NCBI GenBank assembly: GCA_046350655.1
Contig: JAXMAB010000007.1
Coordinates: forward strand, 412,523-476,522
Direction of reading: 5' to 3'
DNA from: JAEUHO01 sp046350655
GTDB taxonomy: Bacteria; Planctomycetota; PLA2; JAEUHO01
DNA length: 64,000 nt
The position numbers were made by a program, and so were the translations under genes. The number at the start of each line of letters is the position of its first letter. Position 1 is the stretch's first letter. A model generated the notes under the pieces. That model was not told the DNA's origin and ran no database searches. It was given only the letters and a program-made list of their open reading frames with translations. Positions 1 through 8,681 of this stretch are shown here, piece after piece.

Positions 1-359
1 TTGTACGGGTTCTCGATCCGGATGACCGTGACGTCCCCGACCTGCGTCTTGCCCGTCATCTTCGCCTTCGGGTCGAACAGGATGACCTTCAGCTCCGGCC
101 GGTGGCTCCACCCCTCGACCCGGTCCACGTACTCGCGGTCGGACTGGAACTTCAGGACGATGTACTTCTCCTCGCCGGCGATCGGGATCTCCCGCCAGCC
201 GTTCGGCACCTGCATCGTGTAGCCGAGCTGCTCGTCCTTGTGGAGGTCGGCCGCCGCGGGTCGCGGCGGCGCGAACGCCGCCACCGCGGCCACCAACCCG
301 ACCGTCGCCCCCCACGCGGCCCTCCGCGCGGCCCCCGCGCCGACCGACGTCCCGCGCAT
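1..359 (-). CDS. Secreted protein of unknown function, 3' part outside window
   Basis: The reading frame starts at an ATG at 359, preceded by a good ribosome site (GGGAGGAGCACG) and runs off the left edge of the window, so about 119 residues are visible. The N-terminus is a signal peptide: arginines, an alanine/valine-rich hydrophobic stretch, then a likely cleavage after PAAA at about residue 37. The mature part begins with DLHKDEQLGYTMQVPNGW and looks like a soluble beta-rich periplasmic domain; the QVPNGWREIPI style is seen in many short secreted proteins that start with a strand and a Trp. I do not recognise a named family. It lies downstream of rny on the same strand but 336 bp away, so co-transcription is uncertain. 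Confidence 0.75.
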   Translation of the reverse strand, partial: MRGTSVGAGAARRAAWGATVGLVAAVAAFAPPRPAAADLHKDEQLGYTMQVPNGWREIPIAGEEKYIVLKFQSDREYVDRVEGWSHRPELKVILFDPKAKMTGKTQVGDVTVIRIENPY

Positions 360-695
360 CGTGCTCCTCCCGCCGCGGGGAGACGCCCGGCGTCCGCGCG
401 CCGCCCGCGGCCGCACCGGCGCCGGGGCCCGCTCCCCGACCGCAGGATCGTACCCGAACCACGTCCCCGCCGAGGTCGCTCGAGGGGTCCGGGACGCGAG
501 GCCCGCCGGCCTCCCGGTGCCCGGGTCGCGACGGGGTCCGCGGGCGCCGGGCCCCGCGGTCCGGGTCCCGCGGCCCGGGCCGCGCGGTCCGGGACGGCGG
601 GGCCGGGCGCGGGGACCGGGGTCGCGAACGGCGGGCGGGACGGCTTCGGCGGGCGCGGGGCGCGCGCCCGCGGCGGCGGCGTCCGGGCGCGGCCG
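360..695. other. Intergenic region, GC-rich inverted repeats
   Basis: I see no gene here. The stretch is almost pure G/C and contains one copy of the dispersed word CGCGAGGCCCG at about 495. Between 540 and 610 there are repeated CCGCGGTCCGGG-like blocks in both orientations, which could fold as a terminator for rny. The ribosome site of the downstream gene is at its left end. Confidence 0.6.
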
Positions 696-2062
696 TCAGC
701 GCGCGAACGACACCGCGCGGGTCTCGCGCACCACCGTGACCTTGATCTCGCCGGGGTACGTCAGCTGCCCCTCCACCGCCTTCGCGATGTCGCGGGCGAG
801 GACCGCCGCCGCGTCGTCCGTCACGGCCTTCGCGTCCACGACGACGCGCACCTCGCGCCCCGCCTGGACCGCGTACGCGTCCGCCACGCCGGGGAACCCC
901 GTCGCGACGCGCTCGAGGTCGCCGAGGCGCTTGAGGTAGCGGTCGGCGGTGTCGGCCCGCGCGCCGGGCCGCGCGGCGCTCACCGCGTCGCCCACCTGCG
1001 CGAGCACCGCGTACGCCGTCTCCTGGGGCACGTCCTCGTGGTGGCTCGCGATCGCGTTCACGATCACGGGCGACTCGCCGCACTTCCGGGCGACGTCCGC
1101 GCCGACGGTCGCGTGGCCGCCCTCGACCTCGTGGTCGACGGCCTTGCCGAGGTCGTGGAGGAGGCCCGCTCGGCGCGCCACCCGCGGGTCGAGCCCCATC
1201 TCGGACGCCATCGCGCCGCACAGGTGCGCGACCTCGAGCGCGTGCTGCAGCACGTTCTGCCCGTACGACGTGCGGTACTGGAGGCGGCCGAGCAGCGCGA
1301 CGACGCGCGGGTGCGCGTCCCCGACGTCCGCCGTCGCCAGCGCGCGGCGGCCCACCTCGACGAGCTCCGCCTCGAGGCCCCGGCGGGCCTCCGCGACGGC
1401 CTCCTCGATCCGCACCGGGTGGATGCGCCCGTCGGCCACGAGCGCCGTCATCGCGCGCCGCGCGACCTCGCGCCGCACGGGGTCGAACCCCGAGATCGTG
1501 ACGAGGCCCGGCGTGTCGTCCACGACGACGTCGCAGCCGGTCGCGTGCTCGAAAGCGTGGGCGTTGCGCCCCTCGCGGCCGATCACGCGCCCCTTCATGC
1601 CGTCGTCGGGCAGGGGGACCGACGTCACCGTGCGCTCGGCGGCGTGGCTCACCGCGACGCGCTGGATCGCGGTCGCGACGAGGGCGCGGGCCCGCCCCTC
1701 CGCGTCGCTCCGGACCGCCTCGACGTGGGCCGCGACGCGGCGGGCGTGCTCGGCGGCGAGCTCGCGGTCGAGGACTTCGAGCGCCTTCGCCTTCGCCTCG
1801 GCGGGCAGAAGCCCGCGGCCTCGGCCAGCCGGGCCCGCGCCTCGGCGGCCGCGGCGTCGGCCTCGCGGCGCGCGGCCTCGGCGTCGGCCGTCGCGCGGGC
1901 CGGGCGGTCCCGCGCCGCGGCCACGTCCGCCTCGCGCCGCTCGAGCTCCCGCTCCTTCGCGGCGTCGGCGGCCGGGACGACGGGCCGCACGAGCCAACGC
2001 AGCGCCGCCGCGGCCGCGCACGCGCCCGCCACCGCGCCGACGCCGACCGAGACCCAGTCCAC
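696..2062 (-). CDS. rny: Ribonuclease Y, with an apparent one-base frameshift
   Basis: RNase Y is a membrane-anchored endoribonuclease that starts mRNA decay. The GTG start at 2062 opens with a transmembrane helix (about residues 3-24), followed by a charged coiled coil. The KH domain (MKGRVIGREGRN, then GLVTISGFDPVRREVA) and the HD domain (RAGLLHDLGKAVDHEVEGGH, NAIASHHED) are both well conserved. The N-terminal part is in a different frame from the KH/HD part: the shift is near 1812, where LAEAAG should run into LLPAEAKAKALEVL. The total length is one base short of a multiple of three, so a missing base in a GGG run is the simplest explanation. Stop is 15 bp from the upstream gene, so it is in an operon with the genes up to 5441. 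It is either a sequencing indel or a recent pseudogene; the first is likelier because both halves are pristine. Confidence 0.88.
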
Positions 2063-2077
2063 GGCGGCCTCCTCGCG

Positions 2078-3534
2078 TCAGCGGGTCTGGACGAACAGCA
2101 GGCCGCTGCTCATCCAGCGCGTGATCGCGTCGCCCTCGGCGACGACCTTGCGGAACGTCCCCTCGGGGAACGGCACGCTCTGCCCGCCCATCTCGAGGGA
2201 CCCCTCGTCGAACACGAGCTCGACGCGCCGGCTCGTGCGGTCCACGACGACGCGGGCCGAGCGCGCCTTGATGAACGACAGCACGCGGCCGTTCGCGGCG
2301 TAGGTCGTGGCCATGACGTCCGTCAGCCGCTCGGCCGACGCGCTGCCGACCTTCGCCAGCTGCACGTAGTCGCCGCCCGTCGGGGCGGTCCCCTGGAGGA
2401 GCTCGTTGAGCATCCGGCGCGCGCGGTCCACCTCGCGTTTGTCCGCCGACGGGGCCGCCGGCTCGGGCACGGCCGACGGGTCGGCCGCGGGCGGCTCGGC
2501 CGCGGGCGGCTCGGCCGCGGGCGCGGCGCGCCCGGTGGCGACCTCGCCCAGCTTCTTCCGCAGGCCGGCCGTCGTGCCCTTCTCGTCGGCGAGCTCGCGC
2601 TTGAGCCGCTCGATCTCCGGGTCGCGCAGCGCGCCTCGCCGCGGAGCCGCGTCAGCTCGGCCTCGAGCGCGCGCGAGCGCAACGCCTCGCCGCGCGCGCC
2701 GAGCACCTCCGCCTGCGCGGCCGCGAGGTCGGCGGCGGCCTGCGCGGCGGCCGCCGACCGCTCGTCGCGGGCCGCGATCGCCGCCTTCAGCTCCGCGTCG
2801 AGGCGCTCGATCCGGCCGAGGAGCGTGGCCCGCTCGGCGTCGGCCGCGACGGCGGCGTCGCGGCGGCCGGCCTCGACGCCCTTGTCGAACTGCACCGTCA
2901 GCTGCGTCGCGGTGTCGCCGGTCCCGACGACGTCGCGCTCGAGCTCGCCCATGCGCCGCACGACGAGGAAGAGCGCGCCGCCGAGCACCGCCATCGCGCC
3001 GAGCACGAGGATCGGGAGGAACCAGCGGCCCTCCTTCGCCGTCCGCTCGGACGCGTCGATCCGCGAGACGAGGCTGCGCTGGACCTGGGTCAGGCCCTTG
3101 AACGTCTCGTTCAGCGCGCCGGTCGTCTGGACCATCACCTCGCTGCGGTCGCCGCGCTGGAGCGCGCGGCCGAGCTCGGCCTGCATCTCCTGCGAGCGGC
3201 GCAGCGCCTCGGCGTTCGCCTGGAAGGCGGCCGCCAGGGCCGCGAGCGGCTCCGCGATCGCCCGGCTGCCGCCCGTCGACGCGGGCGTCAGCGAGACGTC
3301 GTTCGACGCCGCGAACGGGTCCTCGACCCCCCGCGACTCGCCCGGCGGCGGCGCGGGTCGCCGCGCCCGCCGGTACTTCCCGCCGTCGTCCGCGGCGTCG
3401 TCGTCCCGCGGCGACGAGGGCACCGGGCCGAGGATGGGCGGGTTCGGCCGGCGCAGCGGCGGCCCGATCGGGTCGAGGACGGGGTCGGCGTCGGCGTCGG
3501 ACGGACCGCCGGCGGGCGAGGCGGGATGGTTCAT
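2078..3534 (-). CDS. Membrane-anchored coiled-coil protein, apparent frameshift
   Basis: Starts at an ATG at 3534 (MNHPASPAGG). The order is: a disordered Pro/Asp-rich N-terminus of about 70 residues, a helical region (LAALAAAFQANAEALRRSQE), a single transmembrane helix (FLPILVLGAMAVLGGALFLV) near residue 180, and a long Ala/Glu/Arg coiled coil. After a Pro/Ala linker comes a C-terminal globular part ending DAITRWMSSGLLFVQTR. The frame changes near 2636, where LTRLRGEA should continue into LRDPEIERLKRELADEKG; one base is missing relative to an intact frame. I do not recognise the family. Its place between another membrane protein (12 bp upstream) and rny (15 bp downstream) suggests an envelope-linked role, but that is only context. 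Confidence 0.75.
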
Positions 3535-3546
3535 CGGGACGTCCGC

Positions 3547-4278
3547 TCACAGCGCACGGATCTGCTCCACGGACGGGGAGGCCAGGAGCCCCGCCCACTC
3601 GGACCGCCGCATCCGACGACGGTGGAAGGCCGTCCCGTCCGACCGCACCACCGCCTCGGCGGTCTCGAGCGGGATCCGGCGCGGGAACGCCAGGGGCCGA
3701 CGGAGCATCTTACCGGGGGGGATCGAGATCGCCCCCCGGTCGGCGCCGAGCATCCGCAGGGTCGTGGCCGCGGCCGACGTCGCGATCCCGGGCTTCTCGA
3801 GCCAGGCCCGCAGGTCGAGCGAGGCCGTCGCGAGCGGGGTCCCGCTGGGCGGGACGGCGGCGTCCGCGGCCGGCGGCGGCGCCACGATCCGGAACGCCCC
3901 CTCGGGGAACGCCAGCTCGACCGGCGCCGCGGACGTGTTGAACGCGAGCAGGGCGTAGAACGCGAGGCCCGGCGCGACGTCGGCCCCGAAGCCCGCGTTC
4001 CAGCGCTCGTCCTGCAGGCGGTCCCAGTCGGGGTGGTTCCACTCGGCGGACAGGACCGCCTTCACGCCCGGGGCGAGGTCGCCGACCCAGACGTCCACGT
4101 CCGCCGCGACCGGGGTGCGGGCGGGCAGGACGGTCGCGGCGCCGTCGCGCCGCGTCCAGTAGGTCGACGCGACCGTCAGCGCCGAGAAGAGCAGCAGCGC
4201 GGTCGAGGCCCCGAGCGCCACGGCCGTGCCCCAACCCGCGGGCACGACCTTCGAGGGGGTGCGGCGGGGTTGGGGCAC
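3547..4278 (-). CDS. Membrane-anchored protein of unknown function
   Basis: About 243 residues from a GTG at 4278. A transmembrane helix (AVALGASTALLLFSALTVAS) lies near residues 19-38 and the rest is predicted outside, rich in Pro, Ala and Trp, with WNHPDWDRLQDERWNAGFG and a C-terminal basic patch (FHRRRMRRSEW). No family is recognised. The start is uncertain: a second GTG lies 11 codons later and neither has a strong ribosome site. It sits 41 bp after the secreted repeat protein and 12 bp before the coiled-coil protein, so it is almost certainly in the same transcript. A copy of the dispersed word CGCGAGGCCCG lies inside the gene at about 3961. Confidence 0.7.
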   Translation of the reverse strand: MPQPRRTPSKVVPAGWGTAVALGASTALLLFSALTVASTYWTRRDGAATVLPARTPVAADVDVWVGDLAPGVKAVLSAEWNHPDWDRLQDERWNAGFGADVAPGLAFYALLAFNTSAAPVELAFPEGAFRIVAPPPAADAAVPPSGTPLATASLDLRAWLEKPGIATSAAATTLRMLGADRGAISIPPGKMLRRPLAFPRRIPLETAEAVVRSDGTAFHRRRMRRSEWAGLLASPSVEQIRAL

Positions 4279-4319
4279 GGGATCCGGACGGAGACGGGGG
4301 GCGGGCGCGGGCCGGAGGG

Positions 4320-5441
4320 CTACTTGCCCTCCCCCACGATCTTCGGATCGACCCACGTCGGGTCGCGCGGGGAGTCGTGGTCGCGGAACCACTGCTCGAA
4401 GTCGCGGAGCTTGGCCATCAGCGCGCCGTCCTTCGCCTTGGGCTCCTTGCAGTAGACCTGCATCGCCTTGACGATCGCGCCCTTGACCTTGTCCCAGACG
4501 ACCTTCTGCGTCTGCTCCTCCTTCGTGCGGCCGCGCTCCGCGGCCGACTCGGGGCCGACGAAGGAGATCAGCGACTTCTTCACGAAGTCGTGGCGGACCG
4601 TGCCCTTCACGTCGGTGAAGAGGATGATCGCCTCGTACATCGCCTTGGTGCGCTCGGCGTCGCCCTTGTTCGTCGAGTACTTCACCCAGTCGAGGCAGTA
4701 CGTGAAGCCGTCCTTCGTGTTGAGCAGCGCGATGGCCTTGAAGGCCTCGTCGTACAGCGTCGTCGGCGGGTCGTACTCCTTCGCCTTGAAGATCTTCGTC
4801 TCGAGGATGTTGATGATCTTCGGGGTGATCTCGGGACGGCACCAGCCGAGGATCTGCGCCGCCTTGATGTTGACGTCGTCGCGCAGGTTGGCGCTCGTGT
4901 TCGGCTTCACGTACTTCAGCTCGAACGCGTCGAGGAACAGCTTCTCCGCCTCCTTGTAGAAGCGGGTCGCGTCGGCCTCGAAGGTGGCCTTGCCGGCCTC
5001 GTCGTTCGGCACGAGGTTCGTGTACGCCTTCGCCAGCGCGTCGAGCGACGCGAGGATGTCCTGGTTGTCCGACTTGGACTTCTTCAGGAGCTCCTTCAGG
5101 CGACCGGCCTCGACCTCGGCGTCCTTGAGGGTCACCGGCGTCTTCGGGTCGAAGTACGGGTTGGCGATGCCGCCGCGCTTCGGCGCGTTCTCGGCCGGCG
5201 CCGCGGGCGCGGCCGGGTCGCCCATCGCCGGGTCGCCCATCGCCGGATCGCCCATCGCCGGGTCGTCCATCGCGGGCTCGGCCATCCCGGGCTCGGCCAT
5301 GCCCGGTTCCGCGGGCGGGGCCGACGGCGCGGGCTTGGCATCGTCGGCGTGCGCGAACGACGCGACGACGACGAGGGCGGCACCGGCGAACAGCACGGTG
5401 CCTCGGCGGAACCACGGGAGCGAAACGGGGGCGAGCGTCAT
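4320..5441 (-). CDS. Secreted protein with Met-Gly-Asp-Pro repeats
   Basis: 373 residues. The ATG at 5441 is set by GAGGAGATCGTC just upstream. A classical signal peptide ends AHA|DD at about residue 32. The mature protein begins with Pro/Ala-rich sequence and then five-residue repeats (AEPGM, AEPAM, DDPAM and three GDPAM units), reflecting 15-bp DNA repeats at about 5215-5305. The rest is a helical domain of about 270 residues rich in Lys, Asp and aromatic residues, with an ILGWCRPEITPKIINIL segment typical of HEAT-like helical pairs. I do not recognise a named family. It heads the minus-strand operon that ends in rny. The helical domain might be a scaffold; that is inference. Confidence 0.85.
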   Translation of the reverse strand: MTLAPVSLPWFRRGTVLFAGAALVVVASFAHADDAKPAPSAPPAEPGMAEPGMAEPAMDDPAMGDPAMGDPAMGDPAAPAAPAENAPKRGGIANPYFDPKTPVTLKDAEVEAGRLKELLKKSKSDNQDILASLDALAKAYTNLVPNDEAGKATFEADATRFYKEAEKLFLDAFELKYVKPNTSANLRDDVNIKAAQILGWCRPEITPKIINILETKIFKAKEYDPPTTLYDEAFKAIALLNTKDGFTYCLDWVKYSTNKGDAERTKAMYEAIILFTDVKGTVRHDFVKKSLISFVGPESAAERGRTKEEQTQKVVWDKVKGAIVKAMQVYCKEPKAKDGALMAKLRDFEQWFRDHDSPRDPTWVDPKIVGEGK

Positions 5442-5603
5442 GACGATCTCCTCGACCGGCGGAGGATTGTATCCGTCCGGGGACGATCCCCGGGACGAAC
5501 TCGGTTTCCGCCGGTCCGGACGGCCCTCGGGCGGCCGCCGGAACGGGGAAATGCAAGAACCCTGCCGAACGCCCCGACCGCCGGCCGCGGGGGCCCGGCC
5601 CCG

Positions 5604-5609
5604 TAGCAT
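5604..5609 (+). promoter_or_regulatory. -10 box of leaderless pabB
   Basis: TAGCAT, followed by exactly 6 nt and then the ATG of pabB. This spacing places the expected transcription start at the start codon. There is no ribosome site. It is one of eight boxes with the same geometry in the window. Confidence 0.55.
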
Positions 5610-5615
5610 GCTTGG

Positions 5616-7040
5616 ATGCCGGTCGGCCCCCCCCTCGTCTCGGTCGTCCTCAGGGTCCCCGGCCTCCCGGCCCCCCTGGAGGCCCTCCGGCGCCTGCTCG
5701 ACCGGCCGCGGGCCTTCCTCCGATGGGCCGCGGCGGGCCCCCGGGACCTCGCCACGTGGAGTTTCGCGGGGGCCGACCCGGTGGAGGTCCTCGACGTGGC
5801 GCGCGCCGGCCCCGGCCCGCTCGACCCCTTCGCCCGCCTCGCGCGACGCTGGCCGCGGCGCGTCCGGCGGATCGGCCCCCGGCTCCCCTTCGCGGGGGGG
5901 TGGGTCGCCACCCTCGGCTACGAGGTCCGCAGCGCCGTCGAGCGGACCCCGCCGCCCCGCCGCCCCCCGCTCGGCTTCCCCGCGATGTCCTCGGCGCGGT
6001 ACGACGCCGTCCTCGCCTGGGATCACCGTACGGGCGCGACCTTCTCGGCCGGCACGGGCGCCACCGCCGCCGCCGCGCGGGTCGCGGCGCGCCGCCTGCT
6101 CGCGCGCGTCACCGAGGCGCGCCCCCCGACCGGGCCTCGTGTCCCGCCCCCCCGACCGGCGCCCTCGACGACGACCCGGGCCGCGCCGACCGCGAGGCCC
6201 GCCGCGCGTTCCCTCGCGGCGCCGGCGGCCTCGCCCGCCGCGTACCGCCGCCGCGTCGCCGAGATCGTCGAGCGCATCCGCGCGGGCGACCTCTTCCAGG
6301 CCAACCTCTCGCAGCGGTTCGACGCGTCGCTGCGCGCCGCGCCGATCGACGTGTTCGCGGCGATGGCGGCGCGCTCGCCGGCGCCGTTCCTCACCTACCT
6401 CGACGTCGGCGACGGGCGCGTCGTCCTCTCGGCGTCGCCGGAGCGGTTCCTCGCGCTGGCGGGCGACCGCGCCGAGACGCGCCCCATGAAGGGCACGCGG
6501 CCGCGCGGCGCGACGGCCGGCGCGGACCGGCGGATGCGCGCGGCGCTCGTCGCCAGCGTGAAGGACCGCGCGGAGCTCGCGATGATCGTCGACCTCGCGC
6601 GCAACGACCTCGGGCGGACGTGCCGCCCGGGCACGGTGCGCGTGGTGGTGCCGCGGCGCGTCGAGCGGTACGCGACGGTGTTCCAGGGCGTCGGCGTCGT
6701 CGAGGGCCGGCTCGCGCGCGGGGCGACGGGCCTCGACCTCGTCCGCGGCGCGTTCCCGCCCGGCAGCGTGACCGGCGCGCCGAAGGTCGAGGCCATGAAG
6801 GTGATCGACGCGCTCGAGGGCGAGGGCCGCGGGCCGTACTGCGGCGCGATCGGCTGGCTCGACGAGGGCGGCGACCTCGACCTCGCGGTCGCGATCCGCA
6901 CCGTGGTCGTCGCGGGCCGGCGCGCGAGCTATCGCGTGGGCGGCGGCGTCACGCTGCTCTCCGACCCCGAGGCCGAGCGCGTCGAGACGCTCACGAAGGG
7001 CGCCGCGCTCGCGCGCGCGCTCGCGGAGGCCGCCCGGTGA
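5616..7040 (+). CDS. pabB: Aminodeoxychorismate synthase component I
   Basis: 474 residues. Converts chorismate plus ammonia to 4-amino-4-deoxychorismate for folate synthesis. The chorismate-binding domain fills the C-terminal half: FQANLSQRF, the catalytic-loop motif PMKGTRPRG (about residue 290), ELAMIVDLARNDLGR, GSVTGAPKVEAMKVI (about 386) and CGAIGW. The PMKGT form points to PabB rather than anthranilate synthase TrpE, which usually has PIAGT. No glutamine amidotransferase domain is fused and no pabA or pabC is nearby. The N-terminal 200 residues are divergent and include a Pro/Ala linker carrying a copy of CGCGAGGCCCG (about 6191). The stop overlaps the xerC start by 4 bp (GTGA), so the two are translationally coupled. 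Confidence 0.9.
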   Translation: MPVGPPLVSVVLRVPGLPAPLEALRRLLDRPRAFLRWAAAGPRDLATWSFAGADPVEVLDVARAGPGPLDPFARLARRWPRRVRRIGPRLPFAGGWVATLGYEVRSAVERTPPPRRPPLGFPAMSSARYDAVLAWDHRTGATFSAGTGATAAAARVAARRLLARVTEARPPTGPRVPPPRPAPSTTTRAAPTARPAARSLAAPAASPAAYRRRVAEIVERIRAGDLFQANLSQRFDASLRAAPIDVFAAMAARSPAPFLTYLDVGDGRVVLSASPERFLALAGDRAETRPMKGTRPRGATAGADRRMRAALVASVKDRAELAMIVDLARNDLGRTCRPGTVRVVVPRRVERYATVFQGVGVVEGRLARGATGLDLVRGAFPPGSVTGAPKVEAMKVIDALEGEGRGPYCGAIGWLDEGGDLDLAVAIRTVVVAGRRASYRVGGGVTLLSDPEAERVETLTKGAALARALAEAAR

Positions 7041-8137
7041 GCCGCGCCGCGTCCCTCCTCGACGACGTGGAGGCGTTCCTCCACCACCAGCAGACCGCGC
7101 GCCACCTCTCGCCGCACACGCTCCGCGCCTACACGGGCGACCTCGTCGAGCTGGTGGACACGCTCGAGGCCACGGCGCCGGTCGCCGCCCGCGACGTCGA
7201 CGTCGTGGCGCTGCGCCGCCACCTCGCGACCCTCGCGGGGAAGGGCCTCCACGTCCGCTCGGTGGCGCGCAAGGTGTCGGCGATCCGCGCGTTCTTCCGC
7301 TGGCTCGCGGCGGAGGGCCGCGTCGACGTGGACCCCGCCGCGGCCCTGAAGGTCGCGAAGCGCGGCCGCCCGCTGCCGCGGTTCCTCACCCGGGCGCAGG
7401 TCGAGGCGCTCCTCCTCGCGCCGCGCGCCGACACGTGGGCCGGCCGGCGCGACCGCGCGATCCTCGAGGTCCTCTACTCGACGGGCGCGCGCGTGGCCGA
7501 GGCGTCGGCGCTCGACCTCGGCGACCTCGACGTCGCCGAGGGGACCGCGCTCCTGCGCGGCAAGGGCCGCAAGGAGCGGCTCGCGGGCCTCGGGCGTCCC
7601 GCGCTCGCGGCGCTCGCCGCCTACCTCGACGCGACGGAGCGGCTGCGCCGCCGCCGCCACCGCTCGGCCGTCTTCCTCAACAAGACCGGCGGACGGCTCA
7701 CGGTGCGCGGCATCGCCCGCGTGCTCGACCAGCACGCGCGCGCCGCGGGCCTGCCGCCGGGGACGAGCCCCCACGTGCTCCGCCACTCGTTCGCGACGCA
7801 CCTCCTCGAGGCCGGCGCGAACCTGCGCGAGGTGCAGGAGATGCTCGGCCACGCGTCGCTCGCCTCGACGCAGGTCTACACGCACCTCACGCTCGAGGCG
7901 CTGAAGAAGGTCTACGACGCCGCCCACCCGCGGGCCCGCGGGACCGCGGACGCGGGCGGCGCGTCGTCGGACGACGGCGGCGTCACCCCCGACGACGTCG
8001 ACCCCGACGACGACGCTCCCGACGACGGCGAGGCGGGCGACGGCGAGGCGGGCGACGGCGAGCAGCGCGCCTCCGGGCCCGACGGGCGCCGTCGCGGGCG
8101 TCGGGGCGCGGATCGACGCGGCGACCGGTCGGACTGA
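7037..8137 (+). CDS. xerC: Tyrosine recombinase XerC-like
   Basis: 366 residues from a GTG that overlaps the pabB stop. Site-specific recombinase of the Xer type, which resolves chromosome dimers at dif. The N-terminal SAM-like core-binding domain (TARHLSPHTLRAYTGDL) is followed by the catalytic domain with all expected residues: R152 (STGARVAEA), K176 (RGKGRKE), H246 and R249 (HVLRHSF), H272 (LGHAS) and Y281 (STQVYTH). The normal protein would end near residue 300. Here an extra tail of about 65 residues is very acidic and repetitive (DDVDPDDDAPDD, GEAGDGEAGDGE) and ends in an Arg-rich stretch. The tail could be a late addition or a lost stop codon. No phage or integron genes are nearby, which favours the housekeeping Xer role. 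Confidence 0.9.
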   Translation: MSRAASLLDDVEAFLHHQQTARHLSPHTLRAYTGDLVELVDTLEATAPVAARDVDVVALRRHLATLAGKGLHVRSVARKVSAIRAFFRWLAAEGRVDVDPAAALKVAKRGRPLPRFLTRAQVEALLLAPRADTWAGRRDRAILEVLYSTGARVAEASALDLGDLDVAEGTALLRGKGRKERLAGLGRPALAALAAYLDATERLRRRRHRSAVFLNKTGGRLTVRGIARVLDQHARAAGLPPGTSPHVLRHSFATHLLEAGANLREVQEMLGHASLASTQVYTHLTLEALKKVYDAAHPRARGTADAGGASSDDGGVTPDDVDPDDDAPDDGEAGDGEAGDGEQRASGPDGRRRGRRGADRRGDRSD

Positions 8138-8238
8138 CCCCGGGCCCCTCGCGGCACGCGAGGCCCGCGCGCCTCCGGGTCCGCGCGCCCGGGCTTCACG
8201 GCCGCGAAGCGCGGGCCGCAGGGCCCGCGCGCCGAGCG

Positions 8239-8268
8239 GGTGTTCGGGGGGGTCGGGCCCCGAACACC
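8239..8268. terminator. Hairpin between convergent xerC and S4 gene
   Basis: An 11-bp perfect stem (GGTGTTCGGGG and its complement) with an 8-nt loop lies between the two convergent genes. There is no clear T-run, so it would act as a bidirectional hairpin terminator or mRNA end stabiliser. A copy of CGCGAGGCCCG lies 80 bp to the left at about 8156. Confidence 0.55.
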
Positions 8269-8334
8269 GCGCGAAGGCGATTTCCTCGCAGCCCTCGAGC
8301 GGACCCGCGCCCGGGCGGACCCGCGCGCGCCGCG

Positions 8335-8619
8335 TCAGGCCGTCGGCGCGTCGGGGCCGGGGACGACCTTCCACCAGCGTCCGTGGTGCGTGACGACGTC
8401 GCCCGGGACGAGCTTGCGGCTGCGGCGCACCTCGACGGCGCCGTTCACGCGCACCTCGCCCTCCTGGATCGCCACCTTCGCGCCGCCGCCGGTGTCCGCG
8501 GCCCCGACCGCCTTCAGGAGCTGCTGGAGCTCGATGGACGACGCGCCGCCGCGCAGGGCGAACGCCTCGGGTTCCTTGGGCGTCGTGGCGCGGGCCGCCT
8601 TGCCGGGTCGCTTGGCCAT
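8335..8619 (-). CDS. S4-domain RNA-binding protein (YbcJ type)
   Basis: 94 residues. An S4-like RNA-binding fold: IELQQLLKAVGAADTGGGAKVAIQEGEVRVNG, followed by RSRKLVPGDVV, the usual alpha-L motif plus a short strand. The length and the order LLK...GGxAK...GxVxVNG match the YbcJ/YaaA-like small S4 proteins, thought to bind structured RNA or ribosomes. A short basic N-terminus (MAKRPGKAARATTPKEPE) precedes it. The start is fixed by a -10 hexamer exactly 6 nt upstream. It is transcribed alone, convergent with xerC and divergent from the propeller gene. Confidence 0.88.
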   Translation of the reverse strand: MAKRPGKAARATTPKEPEAFALRGGASSIELQQLLKAVGAADTGGGAKVAIQEGEVRVNGAVEVRRSRKLVPGDVVTHHGRWWKVVPGPDAPTA

Positions 8620-8625
8620 CCGCCC

Positions 8626-8631
8626 ATGGTA
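8626..8631 (-). promoter_or_regulatory. -10 box of leaderless S4 gene
   Basis: On the minus strand TACCAT is followed by GGGCGG and then the ATG at 8619. The 6-nt gap predicts transcription starting at the start codon. Confidence 0.55.
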
Positions 8632-8669
8632 CGCGGCGACCGCCCGCGACGGCCCGGAACCCGGGGCGG

Positions 8670-8675
8670 TATCCT
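8670..8675 (+). promoter_or_regulatory. -10 box of leaderless propeller gene
   Basis: TATCCT, then GCGGGC and the ATG at 8682. Same 6-nt geometry as seven other genes here. The identical hexamer precedes the M1-M28 peptidase gene and, at a longer distance, mreB. Confidence 0.6.
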
Positions 8676-8681
8676 GCGGGC

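Noticed and set aside
102..2303. Long plus-strand ORF of 733 codons
   Set aside because: Arg/Ala/Pro-rich shadow of the rny and coiled-coil genes on the other strand; no motif and no ribosome site. The same holds for other very long ORFs opposite real genes (11587-16635, 42352-47907, 42546-48302, 57147-62240).
7037..8137. Integron integrase or phage integrase
   Set aside because: The recombinase is coupled to pabB, no attC/att-like sites or phage genes are nearby, and the sequence fits housekeeping XerC.
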